NCBI RefSeq assembly: GCF_019175285.1
Contig: NC_056527.1
Coordinates: 120,305,273-120,369,272 of the forward strand
Length of the DNA stretch: 64,000 nt
Direction: 5' to 3'
Source of the DNA: Sceloporus undulatus
Taxonomy: Eukaryota; Chordata; Lepidosauria; Squamata; Phrynosomatidae
This document shows, one piece after another, positions 40,425-52,700 of this stretch (within the stretch, counting starts at the first letter, position 1; each line of letters begins with the position of its first letter). The notes under the pieces were generated by a model. It was not told where the DNA came from and ran no database searches. It was given only the letters and a program-made list of their open reading frames with translations. The translations under genes and the position numbers were made by a program.

Positions 40425-43400
40425 CTAGATCTCCTGCGCAGGCACCTTCTTCCTGGGCCGGGTGCGCAGCGACCGCATGGAGCCCTGCAGGGAAGGAAAG
40501 GGGGAATTCCAGCATCTGGTAATGCTCAAGGGCTGCTCTCTCGCAAGCATGTTGTTACAAGATGAGAAATGGAGGACCCAGCAAAAACCTCTGGTGGAAA
40601 GAGCCGTCTGAGAGGGAGGTCCTCCTCAAGACCTATGGGAAAAGCTGCCTAAATGGCCCTCTTCCATGGCAGACCCCGGCAGTGGTGCTGTTCATGCTCC
40701 ATGTGAGGAGGCAGGCAGGGAGTGAGTGGCGGTGGCCCAGAGGCAAGGCACCTGCCTCCTCATCCAGTGGCAACTGTGGCTGTGTCTACACTGACCCTCG
40801 CATAATGTGACAGGGTCTGCTTCTCCTCTGCCTCATTGCAGGCTTCCAGCATTGCTGGGGGTTAGACTAGATGTCCCTTGGGGTCCCCCTCCAGCTCTGC
40901 AATCCTAGCCTTCAAAGGGCAAGGCAGGAGAAAGGAGAGGAGCTGCCCACCTGGCCTACGGGGGCCTCACCTCTTTGACAGGGGGCTTCCTCTTCACTAC
41001 ATGGAGGCTCTGGCTCCTGGCCAGTGGCTTGGAGGGCGCAGGGTCATTGGGTGGACGCCTGGGGCTGGCGGAGAGCTCAGAGTCGGACCAGAATTCCTCG
41101 TCTTTGTCATCTGGCGGCTGGGAAGAGGCCCTGCGTCCTGCGGGGAAAACAGACCAGACTGAGCCTCTTGGCTGGATGTCGGGGGAACGACTGCAGAGAG
41201 CGGGTAGTCACACACCAAGGCCCACCCACCTCCTTCACCATCATCATCATTGTTGTTATTGTTATTGTTGTTGGCAACATTTTGTCTCAAAAAACCAGCA
41301 GTTCCAAAATGGTTCAAAACCACTGCAAGATATAATTGTTTTGCTCCCTTAATCCATGCATATACCTTGAGAACCTGCCAGAACTACTTCCCCTCAAATT
41401 GGCTGAAAATGGCCAAAGCTGAGAGGAAGAAAGCTGCATCACTTTATTATTGTGGTTGTTGTTGTTGTTATTTTCTTGCATTTTTATTTTCACACACACA
41501 CACATATATATGCAAATGAATGTTAAAGGCCAAACCAGACCCCTTGGCAAAGGTCACAGATTAGAAAAAGAAAGGCAACATCCTCTTCTTTGCTGGAGGT
41601 TGTTGTCCACTGCACTGGGGCACTTTAGCTGCAGACCCCTGCAGACCCCTGCAGCAGCAGCACAGGGGCAGGGGGGTGGACTAGATGGTCTAGTCTATAC
41701 CCTCCCTGGCAGGAAAAGTACCAGGGCATTTGCATGAGAAAATGGGCAAGCACTGGAACGCATGTGTCCCCCTCAACCCCCAAAAGGTGCCCAACCCAAC
41801 TTTACCCAGACCAACTTTACTCCCACCCCCAACACACAGACACCAAGAACCCCTTTAAAAGCCTCTCCCGCTGCCCTGAGCAGCCAGCAGATCCAGTGGG
41901 TGGTGGCTCCACAGCTCTCTTACCAATTGGCCTCCGGTGGAGCTCATCCTCCAGGTAGAGTGGGTCGGAGAAATGCACAGGAGCGGAGTCCGGGACAGAG
42001 TGCAAATCCTGCATGCTGAAGCTCCGGAGACGTCCGGCCAGGGCCCCTTGACTCTGACAGGAGAATGCGGGAAGAGGAGACTGTTGGAAGGGCAACCTCA
42101 TAACCTATAAACTGAATCGTGCCTGCAAAGCCCAGAGGAAAGGATGGGGGTCCCAGAGGAACTAACTGCCCAGAGAAAAAGATGGGGGGGGGTCACTCAG
42201 GAATACAGGAGAAGCCCCCTTCGTTGCTTTCTGAAATGCTTCTCGAGGAGAACAAGACACCGAACAATCACACTGTAGAGGCTCAGAAACCTTACAGGCA
42301 GGTAAGGAAAAGACTTAAAACGAAAACAAAGGAGGTTGGCAATGAGAGGAGAAGAGGGGAGGTGCAGCCCTGGAGCACGCAGACCCCTCCCCAAACATAC
42401 AGGAAAGGCTCCATCAGCGAGACCCTCTCCCCACTCTAGGGCCCCATTCATTCCCAAGCCTTTTCAGGCTCCCCATGCCCACAATGTGCCTCCTCTCACA
42501 GAGGCATCCAGTGTCAAGCGCCAGCCTGCCCAACTGGTTTCAATAACTGGGCCATCTGGCTGCTCTCCTCCCTAGGTCACCTGGGCAGGTGGCAATTGGG
42601 AAAACAGGGACAGCCAATCGTCCTCGGGAGAACCTCCCTGGTTCTAGCTGGCTACTGACAAGGCCCTTGAGGCCCTGCATGGATGGATGTGTGGGCAGCC
42701 ACCCTGGCTGACAGGGCAAGTGACCCACCCACGGAGCACTGACCTGGGGGTCTGGCTGGGCAAATGGCAGCTTCAGGGCACCACAGACTCTGCCTGGAAA
42801 CATGGTGGCAGCAGGAGAAACATCTCCCCCTCCACCAGCTCCATGCTGCTCCATCCCTGAACACCCACAACCAGCACCCTGCCCCTGACAAGAGCTCGGG
42901 AGGCAGAGAAAACATGGGGTTACCTTTGTGGCAGCCTGGACAGCAGCTGTGGCAGCAACGTTGAGGCTTTTCTTCCCAAAGCTCACCAGGGTCTCGTAGC
43001 CACGCTCTTTGGCCTGGAGGATGAACTCATCGATTTCCTGGACAGAAAAAGAGGGAGAGTGGTGGGGGGAAGCGGATCAAAGAGGCCTCGCATCGAAGGA
43101 CAAGGGAGCTCTCTGGGGGGCTGAATCCCTATTGCAACTAAAATTCAACCCCTTGGATAATTTAGTCCAGCCTGGAGCAAACCTCCATCTCCACTGGCAT
43201 GGCAGTGACCCAACATGCTCTCTGCATCCCAAGGGGCAACCGAGTGACCAGTGCACAAAGAGCTCACCCACTAGGACCCTTTACTCCTTCCCCCTCCCTG
43301 CCACACATTGTTTCTGGCTGCTCCTCAGAGAGGAAGCGAGCCCAGCCTGCAAAGCCAGCTGAGAAAGGCTCAAGGCCAGGGAGGACAGGCGTGGGCTGGA

Positions 43401-46400
43401 TGTGGGGAGAGGCCCTTTACCTTTTCCTTGCGGGATAAAGTGGGGTGTATGAACTTGCGGTAGAATAGGCTGGCTCCTCTTGTGTAAGGCGAAAGCAGCC
43501 ACACAACAAATGCCATCTTGATCTCATAGTAGAAGGGGAACCTGCCCATTGGAAAAAGCAGACCCGTGAGGACAGAGGGGCTGGGGCTTGTGCCCATGCT
43601 TCAAAACACTTAAAGTAGATCTTCTCTGTTTTGGAACTGGTTTATTCAAAATGATTATTCCTTTTCCTGCCATTAATGCAAAACTATTGATATACAACCA
43701 AAAAGTGTCAGTACATTTTCGCTCAGTGGAAACATTTTTTGTACATTCACAATGCTGAGAATTTTGGTGCATCAGCCGACAAAATTGCCAATTAACTAAA
43801 TTTGATTCCAGGCTGTAACACGAATAAAACATGGAAGAGTCCAAGGGGGTGGCAAAAACTCCTGCCAGGCATGGCAGAAGCCAAGAGTAAAACCACCAAG
43901 GGCTGTAATTTTCTAGCACTGCTAGCACAGCGTGGAGCCAGTTTCCCTGCAGCAGCCTGGCAGCCGGCAATTAGCTGTGAAGCGATGGTTTGACCCTGGG
44001 CCAAGCCAGGTAGAAAGACAAACCTGAGCTCAGCCCAGGCAAGAGGGCAAGAGGTTGATGCCCTTGTTGGATCATTCATGCCCCTGGAGGAGTTGCCTTT
44101 GCTATGCCAGCAGAGCAGATTGGAGCTCATTTGCACAAAGCGCACAAAGGGCTGGGTACAGTTCCTCCCATTCAGTTGGAGAATGGCGGCAGCAGCAGGG
44201 GCAATTGGGCCTTTCTCTCTCTCTGTCAGACTAACCTACCTCCTAAGTACATTGCAAGGAGAGGGCTAAGCAAAATGTGCGGTGTGTGTTTGTGTGTTGG
44301 ACGATTAAGGCCAACATTGGTACCGTCCCAATTCCTGACAAATACAGTGTGCAAGCAGTTTGACTAAGGGAAGATTCACTGGCTTGAGAAACACAATAGT
44401 CATACATTTAAGTAGCAGGTGAACCAAGAGGCATCAGTGACCCAGATTTTGCTCATTTCCTAACTCCGCGCAGCTGCTGGGTTTCTGACTCAAAGGTAAC
44501 CCACTGGCCACTCCATCAAAGGCAGTTATTTCTGGCCAGTCCTTTCAGTGGGAAGCCCTGAATTCCATGACAGTTGCAAATTAATGGCGAAAGCAGATGG
44601 TAAGAACAATACGCAGAGGATGGGGGAGACTCACCAGGAAATGAAGGTGTCTGTGATCATCTCAGTGGCCATGAAGAGGGCAAACACAATCCAGTACATC
44701 ATCCAGCGCACCTGACAAAGAGGCAGGGAAGCATCACAGGGATCCTGCCACCATTACTGCCCCTTTCCCAGTTCTTGCTTTGCAATGCAAAACCTGGCAG
44801 CAGACATCCCAAGGGTGCGATTAAGGGAGGATCGTCTTTCCTACGGACACTGACCTAACAAGTTTGCTAAGAGTATGGCCCTGCGTCACATGAAGAGGAC
44901 GCAGCAATCCTGGGGGGATTTGGGGGGGATTGATCCTTGCAGATGAGCCTGAGGTCTCCTGGAGATCTCCTTCAGAGCCAGCTTCCCAGACATGCAGTCC
45001 CAGTGGGCCCTGGATCTGATGGCCAGCCGGCCCAGTAAAAGCATGGCCTCATTTATACAACACACTTGGCAACCTTGCTCTTTATGGGAGGTGAAGAAAA
45101 GGAGAATGGAGACTTTTTTTAAGCAGACAAAATACACAAAGCTAAAAGTAGAACGATAGTAACTTTGTGTTCGGTTACACCAAGGAAACAAAAGGAGTTT
45201 GTAACTTCCCTGAAGGGAGGCATTAATTCTAAATGGAAGTACGATTTCTAAGGTATCTTGTTAAAAGAAAAGCTTTCAGCTTAAAGGAATGGAAGCCCCA
45301 GCCTCTCTCTCGCCTCCTCATCTGCCTCCAAGGGCTGCAGGGAGAGGTCCAGAAGCAGCCTGACTCCCTCTGCCCCGCTGAGATGCCAACTGCCCCTTGG
45401 CATCGTCCCCTCCGCAACTTACGTATTCCCGGATGTTCTTGGTCTTCACGGCCTTGTAGGAGGCGTAGGCCGGGTAGAGCATCCCGAACAGCAGCCTGTA
45501 ACGGAAAGGAGGGGTCAGGCACTGGGGCCAGCAGCGGTAGAGTCCGGCCAGGAGCCAGAGGCCGCACTGCTTGGCGTGGCGCAGAGCCTTGGCCTTCACG
45601 GCCTCCAGGGCCATGGCTGCCCACAACACGGGAGGGGGAAAGGAAGGAAGGCGCTGGCTCCTGCCCTGCTGAAGGGGGGTCCCCTGGGCAGAGGCAGGGG
45701 AAAGGGGCCACAGCCCACACTGTCCTCCCTGGGAGACGATGCTCAGGCACTGGCCAAGGAGCCTCTCTCGCCCGCAGGAGGACGGAGGGTTGCTCAAGGC
45801 CAGGCAGGCACAGACCAGCCGAACCGGCTCCTCCGCCGCCGCCTCCCCGTTTTGGGTGTGATCTGGGCCCCTGGCGCCTCTGGGTCAGAGAGGCAGCAGC
45901 AGCAGCAGCAGCAGATCCGCTCCAGGCTTTGCTCCCAAGTCCAGAGGCGCTATCCGTGGTGCTGTGCTCTTTCCTCCCGAATAGCTTTGGCACTTTGCAC
46001 CACTACGGGTTACACCCAGAGAGCACTGGCCTGGGAGGCTGCTTCTCCATAGACAATCCAGCCCCATTGCGGACCCAGAGCCCCGGCCAGGGCAGCTGCA
46101 GGCCCCCCAGGACCAGGGTCCCAGCATCCCCCAAAGCCCCTGGGCACAGGGAGGTTCATGGCCCCAGGGGCACCCAGGCCCAGGGCCTTCCGGAGAAATG
46201 GAGGGCATGGCCAAGGGAAACACAGAGAAGGCCCTCCCCATCAGAAGATGCAGCCTGTGTCTCCTATAGACTAAATAACAGACAATACGGCACACGATGA
46301 ACTCCAACTCCCAGAATTCCACAGCCTTGAGCCAGAAAGAGTTAAAGCGGTGCCAAAGCGGGTTATCTCTCCAGTGTGGATGCAGACAGTCACGCCTATG

Positions 46401-46695
46401 GCTGAGTCCGCACCGGAGGAACAACCCCACTTTGACGCCGCTTTCACTGCCTGGCTCAAGGCCAGGGGATCCTGGGAACTGTAGTTTGTGGCGGCACTAG
46501 AGAGGGCCGAGTGGGGTCCCCCAGGGAGGGAAGAGCAGGGCCCTTGCAGTGCAGCCCCCAGAGAAGCCCGCCGCCCTCCAAGGCCCCCCAGAACTACAAC
46601 TCCCAAGGGCCGCTGGGGTTTGGGGATGCTGGGAGCGGTAGTTCCCGGGGCCTGCGGACTCACTCCACTCCCCGGCAGAGGAGCCACGAGACCAT
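40425..46695 (-). CDS. REEP4: Receptor expression-enhancing protein 4, 8 exons
   Basis: ER membrane-shaping protein of the REEP/DP1/Yop1 family; REEP3/4 clear ER from metaphase chromatin by a microtubule link. Exons: 46664-46695, 45423-45495, 44635-44711, 43421-43541, 42924-43037, 41924-42053, 40971-41137, 40425-40484. Phases agree; 257 aa, the same as human. The amino half is hydrophobic with two hairpin-forming segments ([33 protein letters not shown]; then [19 protein letters not shown]). The TB2/DP1 signature continues to [16 protein letters not shown]. The carboxy half is charged and holds the conserved [25 protein letters not shown] and RTRPRKK. Upstream is SFTPB in divergent orientation, instead of LGI3 as in human. 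Confidence 0.96.
41235..41285. repeat. CAT/TTG simple repeats in REEP4 intron 6
   Basis: (CAT)4 passes into TTG/TTA trinucleotides. A further TTG run with (CA)n and (TA)n is at 41452-41512. Confidence 0.8.
46276..46495. mobile_element. Pair of opposed MITE arms in REEP4 5' region
   Basis: 46282-46365 reads 'ctccaactcccagaattcca', 'cagccttgagccaga' and 'gcggtgccaaagcgg', the inverse of the left arm at 26689-26768. 46400-46490 holds the opposite orientation ('actttgacgccgctttcact', 'tggctcaaggccaggggatc'). They are arms of a diverged foldback element inside REEP4 intron 1, just downstream of exon 1. Another scrap with 'aactacaactcccaa' and 'gggagcggtagttccc' spans 46571-46646. Confidence 0.65.
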
Positions 46696-46960
46696 GGCGG
46701 CGGCGGCGGTGGCGGCTGGGATCCGGGAGCCTCCTCGCCCGGAGGAAGCATCGGCCGCCGGCCGCCTCTCGCTTAGTAACCGCCGCCGCGGAGCTCCGTT
46801 GAGGCGCCGGCCCCACTGCGCACGCGCAGACTCCCTTCGGGGCGGGGCCTCACGCAACGGCTCGCCTCGCCTCCTCCCATTGGCTGCACTCAGCCCCGCC
46901 CTCACCTTCGGATGGGCCAATAGGAAGCGGGGAGGGTAAAGCCGGCCACGCCCCTCACTG
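46696..46960 (-). promoter_or_regulatory. REEP4 CpG promoter
   Basis: GC/CpG-rich, no TATA box. CCAAT elements are at 46879-46883 (ATTGG on +) and 46917-46921 (CCAAT on +). GC box GGGGCGGGGCC at 46840-46850. A CGCACGCGCAG element at 46817-46827 resembles an NRF1 half site. Confidence 0.55.
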
Positions 46961-46964
46961 GAAG

Positions 46965-47155
46965 GACAGCCCGCTTTGATTCCGCTTCAATTGCCAGGAG
47001 TCAGGGCTCTGGAATCCTGGGATTTGTATTTCGCTGCCAGAGACCTCCGGCGCCACGCCAAGGCTGCAAGCCCCAGGGTTTCTGGAGGATGGAGCCCTGG
47101 CAGTTAAAGCCCTGGCGTCAAAACGCATTCAGTTCCGTAGTGCGGATGCAGCCAG
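46965..47155. mobile_element. Diverged foldback MITE
   Basis: 'cgctttgattccgcttcaat' with 'tggaatcctgggatttgtat' on the left is answered by 'ctggcagttaaagccctggc' with 'gtgcggatgcagcc' on the right in inverse order. Same type as the element at 25295-25425. Confidence 0.55.
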
Positions 47156-47304
47156 AGAGTGGGAAGGACCCTTCCTGGGAGGGCTGGCGCTGCTCCCTTT
47201 CGAGGCACAGTTGTTGTCGTTGATGTGCCTTTGAGTCGCCTTTGGCCCTCATGGCCTCCCTCTGAAGCCTACACAGTCTGGCTTGCAGAGCGGCCTGTTG
47301 CTGC

Positions 47305-47505
47305 TGTTGTCTGCCTCCAAGCCGCTCCCAACTTAGGGCGACCCTATACAGTTTCCCAGGCCATACTTGCTCCGAGAAAGCTCCCCATTGCCTTCTCCTG
47401 AGGAGGCCGAGAGAGTGTGACTCACCCAAGCTGCCCCATGGGTTTCCATTGCTGAGCCAGAATTCGAACCCTGGCCTCCAGAGCCCTAGTCCAAGGCTCA
47501 AAGCC
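47305..47505 (-). mobile_element. tRNA-derived ACA-type SINE (reverse)
   Basis: 'ccaacttagggcgaccctat', 'gagagtgtgactcacccaag', 'ccatgggtttccattgctga' and 'attcgaaccctggcctccag' are the reverse of the SINE body. A second truncated tail, 'gttgttgtcgttgatgtgcc', at 47210-47229 suggests an insertion beside an older copy. Confidence 0.85.
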
Positions 47506-47769
47506 TTTGCCTCAAAGCTGGGCCTGACGATGCTGCTTTGGGCCTCCATGCTGCAGGGAAAAAGCACAAGTGGCCATGCTGCCCTGGAGTGGGCATCCCT
47601 GTCTCTGTGTGCGTTTGTGCCACATGCCAAGAGGAAAGAGGGACTCCTCCGCCTGTGTCCCTAGTGATGTTCACTCATCTTCCCTGGCAGGAGACCCGGA
47701 GCACTGGGATTCTATGGTTCAAGGGCCGCTTGAAGGCATGGCGAGAGGAGGAGACTCCAGGGCCCCTTT

Positions 47770-48655
47770 CCCCTCATAGAATCACGGAAGAGGCCGCAAG
47801 GGCCCTGATCCAGTCCAACCCCCTTCTTCTGCCATGCAGGAAATCCAAATCAAAGCATCCCCATTGACAGATGGCCATCCAGCCTCTGCTTCAAGACAGC
47901 CTCCAAGGAGAGAGACTCAAAGGCAGCATCTTACACTGTCAAACAGCCCTTACTCTCAGGAAGTTCCTCCTAATGTTGAGCTGGAACCTCTTTTCCTGCA
48001 GCTTGCATCCATTGCTCCATTGGGTCCTAGTCTCTGGAGCAGCAGAAAACAAGCTTGCTCCCTCCTCAATATGACATCCCTTCAAATATTTAAACAGGGC
48101 TATCATATCACCTCTTAACCTTCTCTTCTCCAGGCTAAACATCCCCAGCTCCCTGAGTCGTTCCTCATAGGGCTTCATGGTTTCCAGACCTTTCACCATT
48201 TTAGTCTCCCTCCTTTGGACACATGGCTCCAGTTTCTCAATGTCCTTTTTGAATTGTGGAGCCCAGAACTGGACACAATATTCCAGGTGGGGCCTGACCA
48301 GATCAGAATATAGTGGCACTATGACTTCCCTTGTTCTAGACACTACAGTTCTAGTGATGCAGCCTAAAATTGCATTGGCCTTGTTAGCTGCCGCATCACA
48401 CTGTTGACTCATGTTCAACTTGTGGTCTACTTGGACTCCCAGATCCCTTTCACATGTACTTTCAGCCAGGTGTCCCCCATAATCCTATATCTGTGCATTT
48501 CATTTTTCTGTGCAGTACCTGACATTTATCTGTGTTGAAGTTCATTTTGTTAGCTGTGGCCCAGCTTTCTAGTCTATTCAGGTCCTTTTGAATTTTGATC
48601 CTGTCCTCTGGAGTATTAGCTGTTCCTCCTAATTTGGTCCCTGCTGCCAACAGAG
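47770..48655 (-). mobile_element. CR1 LINE 3' region, longest copy in the window
   Basis: The 3' end is near 47776 ('tcatagaatcacggaagagg'). The reverse translation from 48418 gives an uninterrupted 159-residue stretch that includes [20 protein letters not shown] and [20 protein letters not shown], the carboxy domain of CR1 ORF2. Upstream reverse-strand sequence to 48655 continues the LINE ('ttcaacacagataaatgtca'). 5'-truncated, so not autonomous. It lies between REEP4 and SFTPB. Confidence 0.93.
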
Positions 48656-49655
48656 CCAGGCCCTGGATGCCCATCCCAGGGGGAAGAAAGGGAGCTTCCG
48701 CCTGGCCCTCTTCCTCCCAGCAGAGCCTCAATGGTTCCATTCAGCCCTTGTTTGCTCAGCTGCAGAGGCCCAGATTCAAGAGCTCCACTCAGCTCAAGGA
48801 GAGGCAAGAACACAGAGGCACAATGGGACCCACCTGGTGGGAAAGAAGGGAGGGAGGGAGGGAGGGAGCCCTGTGTCCCACAACAACAGCCACCCCTGGG
48901 CCTGGAATGCACACCTGTGAACACACACAAACACATCACACACACACACCAGCCGTCAGCCCTGGTCCCCTTTGCCGGCTTCAGCCCCCCCCCCCCCACT
49001 ACCACTACCACCACAGAAGCCATGGGTCCATATGGGGGAAGGGGGTCTGGCAATGGGGCAGGGGTCCATTTTGAAGCACAGCCCCTTATCATGGCAGTCC
49101 CAATGGCCACCGCCCCAAATGAGATCCCAAAAATACAGGGGTCTGTGCCAACCTACATTCAAAGCATGAAACGTGATTTTTTAATCAACCTCTCCTTTTG
49201 TTTTCTTTTTTACAAGTCTTCATCTTTGCCAAGTGCTGAACCAAATTTGCCAGTTGAGATTATTCCTCACCCTCTCTGTGTGCGCAATTACAGCGTTTTA
49301 TTGCGTGCTGCCCTGAGATGATATGGGAGATAGAAAGGTAGACAGTACAAGTATGCGTTTTGGGGATAGGGCTCAGTCCGCTTGCCCAGTGCAAGGGGAC
49401 GGAGTGTGAACTGTGACTGGAAAGCAGTAGCATCACAACTGTGCAGTCACCACACACAGGGCAGGGCATCCCCAACGCCACCCTCATGCAGACCTCCAAT
49501 GTTCCAGACCCACGTTCCCAAGGGAAAGCCAGGTAGGCGTTTATGGGCAAAAGGCTGAAGATGCCAGGAGGATGCTGGTGCCTCTGGCTGGGCGGCAACT
49601 GCTGGGCCTCTCCAGTGGCTGGACTTGCAGCCCCACCTTCCTTCTCCAGCAGAAC
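48656..49655. other. SFTPB upstream region, simple repeats
   Basis: A (GGGA)n run (48844-48868), an AC-rich run (48922-48950), a C-run (48987-48997) followed by ACC trinucleotides (48998-49012). The last 600 bases before the TATA box show no gene. CAAG cores that could bind NKX2-1 are present (for example 49517-49520) but are too short to be evidence. Confidence 0.5.
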
Positions 49656-49663
49656 TATAAAAA
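49656..49663 (+). promoter_or_regulatory. SFTPB: TATA box of SFTPB
   Basis: TATAAAAA lies 66 bases before the ATG, predicting transcription start near 49686 and a 5' UTR of roughly 35 nt. A TATA promoter fits a strongly cell-type-restricted gene, unlike the CpG promoters of its neighbours. Confidence 0.75.
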
Positions 49664-49721
49664 GGACTCGAATGGGGGGTGTCTGCACACCAACGCACAG
49701 CATTCGCACCCGCACCCCACC

Positions 49722-52700
49722 ATGTGGCAGCTGCTCCTTCTCAGTCTGCTCTCAGGCAGTGGCCCAGGTAAGCATCGAAGGGAATGCATGTCCGTACGAC
49801 GGGAGCTTCTTCCCCAAATCCCAGGGCTTGCCGCCAATGCCACCTGGCACAGGCTGGGTACTGCTCCTGATGCTGGACAGTTATGCGCCTCCAATAAGAC
49901 TTCTTATGTGGCTTATGGCAAGCCTCCCCATGGCTTTTCTTCACCAGATTCTCTGAAGGTTTACCTTCCTCTTGGGCTGAGAGTGGGACTCCCCTAAAGT
50001 CACCCAGGGGTTTCTGTAGCTGAGAAGAGGTTATAAACCAGGTCTCCTGGAGTCCTAGCCTGACCCTGAAACCAATGGCCATTTATCAAGGGGGAGTGAT
50101 AGAGAGGTCATCTGTGCTGCTCCCATCCTGAATGAAAAGAAGAACTCCACTAGCCTTCTCCAGAAGGTGCGCTCTGTGGTGATGCTTTTCTCCTTGGCTG
50201 GGCTGCCAACGGTGCTGTTGGTGCAAATCCTCCAAGGCCCTCACCAGGGGCCCCATGCTTCTGCCATGGTATGCTAGTCCTGGTTTCATGCACTTTTTAA
50301 CACTGCAGTTATATACACCATTATTTGGATGACTGAGCAAAATGCATGGGATTAGGCATCATTGACTGCACAGGAAGGGGGTGCTTTAACCTACTCACTG
50401 TCCTGGCCAAAGCCCCAAAGAGCCAATACTACACATATCGGATGTCCACGGTCCTGGGTTCTGCGTCTTTGGAAACACCTGAGAGTGTGTGGGGCTGGGG
50501 TTAAAGGGCCGGGTGACCAACCAGCCCCAAAGCATCTTGGGTGGCCTCCTTGGGCCAGCCAGCATTTCCCAGGCTAATCCTACCTCACAGGGTTGCTGAG
50601 AGGGAAAAGGAGGGGAAGAGGCATTTGGCTGCTAGAGATTTTTGGAGGAAGTGGGTGCCTGTTGGAGTAGGCGCCAAATCCCAGGAGGAGTGTGATGACG
50701 GAGTTTTGGTGGGCCCAGTGCCATCTCCTTCTCCAGCTGGCCTCCTAAAGAGGCAGCACTCAAGAGCTGAGCAAACAGGTGAGAAAAGGCACATTCCTCC
50801 TTCCCTGAGTGGTGCCCCTGAGTGCCACCTGAGTTGCCACCAAAGGAACAGATGCCTCTCTTCCTCCTCCTCCTCCTGCTTTGGCTTTTGGCTTCTTAAA
50901 GAGCCAGTTTTTAGCATCCCCTCCATGATGGCCACCTGGGCAGGCAGGAATTGGCCATGGCTGCCCAGTGAATTTACTGGAAAAGGCCATGTCCTGATCA
51001 GTGGTGTCTCAGATGTCCATGCAGCAGTGAATCCATTTCTCTGCATCTGTTTTGTACTCTCCAAGGTACAAAACAGATGTAGGGATAGCATTGACGCCTG
51101 GGATAGCTCCTTTAAAATAAGGATCTTAGAGGAATGGGTTCGCTGCCTGACTGATGATGAAGGGATCTGAGAGTGGCCCTCCTTCCATGTCCTGCCTTGA
51201 TTTCTTCACCACCCCATTTTGTTGGGGCTTAGCCAGGGCTGGGAGAGCTGGCCCTAAGGACTCCTTTCCAGCCATATCGTTCTGTGGTAGCACTCTGTGA
51301 TTCCATATTGATCCAAAACCAAGACCAACCTTCAAGCACTCCTCTTCTCCTTCCCCATTGCAACCTCACTGACTACAGATGTGCTGCCTTTCCTCTCCAG
51401 CCATTGCAACTTGGAGCCCTGCAGAGAACGGATGCACCAAAGGGGCCACATACTGGTGCAGCAACCTCCTGACGGCTATCCAGTGTGGGGCCCTGGAGCA
51501 CTGCATGCAGGTCGGATGGGACCCAGCCACCAAGGTACAGCCTCCCTCTCTCCCACTTTGTCTAAAGCCAGGTTTAGGGACTCCTCCATGGATCCCACAC
51601 TGTTTGGAGGATTCTTGGCAATTGTAGTCCTAAAACTGTTTCAGCTGCATGTGAGGCTGAGGCACAGAGTTGGGGTGGTGGCAATTAGATGCAAAAGGTG
51701 CATTTGGGGGAAAATTGTGCAGTTTGAAAACTGAGGATGTGCAATTGGGAAAAAAAGTAGGTGGGAAAGTAGTTAAAAGCCAAAGCATATATTGTTAATT
51801 CCAACTAGAGTAAAGTGATGGGATCCACTGGATTTAACTACATGTCAACACCTGAATGGCTCTCCTTTAGTTGGCATGAAACAAGAGGATTCCAACTCAA
51901 AGGTTTTAAAGCACTTTGATGACAATGTTTCTCAGGCCATCTTAGTGAAAATGCTTGTGAAGTGGGACCAATTTTGGCAGCGCAAATTCCATGAGGAAGC
52001 AGGAATGATGGTGTAAAAGCTCTTGCGCTAGGCTGGGCTTGATCCAGGCACATGAATGAGCCACAGGACTGTCCTCTTGTCAAATAAATTAAGGCAGATT
52101 CATAAGTAGATACGTGGTTGCTTGGCTTTATTTGGGGAACAGATTTAGACTATCATGTATGGTGGGTCTCTTCTACCAAAGAGCCAGGCAACCATGTTTC
52201 TAGGCTGCCCCCTTCTCTTCCAGGAGGACACCTGTGCGGACTGCAAACAGGTCATCGCCATCCTCATCCGCATGGCCAAGGAGTCCTCCTTCAAGGTGAG
52301 AGAGGGAGCCCGAGGGGGGGTCAGCAGAGGGAAGAAACCCCACAGAGGGTCTTATCTTCTCCTTCCTTGGGATCCACTTCCCTCACATCTGCTTTTCCCT
52401 CCACAGAAAGCCATCCAGAAGTACCTGGAGGACGAATGCAAGAGCTTCCCTCTACACACCTTGGTCCCACGCTGCCAGTCTCTGGTGGACACCTACTATG
52501 CCCAAATCATTGCCGTCTTGGAAGGACAGATGGCAAGTGGCCATTGCCTTACACAAGTGGCCGGCTCTCTGCCCCCAAGAACCATCACTCTATTGAGGCT
52601 GAGCCAGGCCTGGGGTTCATTTGGGAGAGATCTACAAGGGAAGGGCAGCTTATTGGCCTAATCCAGCTCCCATTCATGTCTATGGGGGTTTCGCTGGAGA

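Noticed and set aside
45233-46300. A 355-codon forward open frame opposite REEP4
   Set aside because: It is the GC-rich antisense of REEP4 exon 2 and flanking introns, with no family resemblance and low-complexity Arg/Pro/Gly content.
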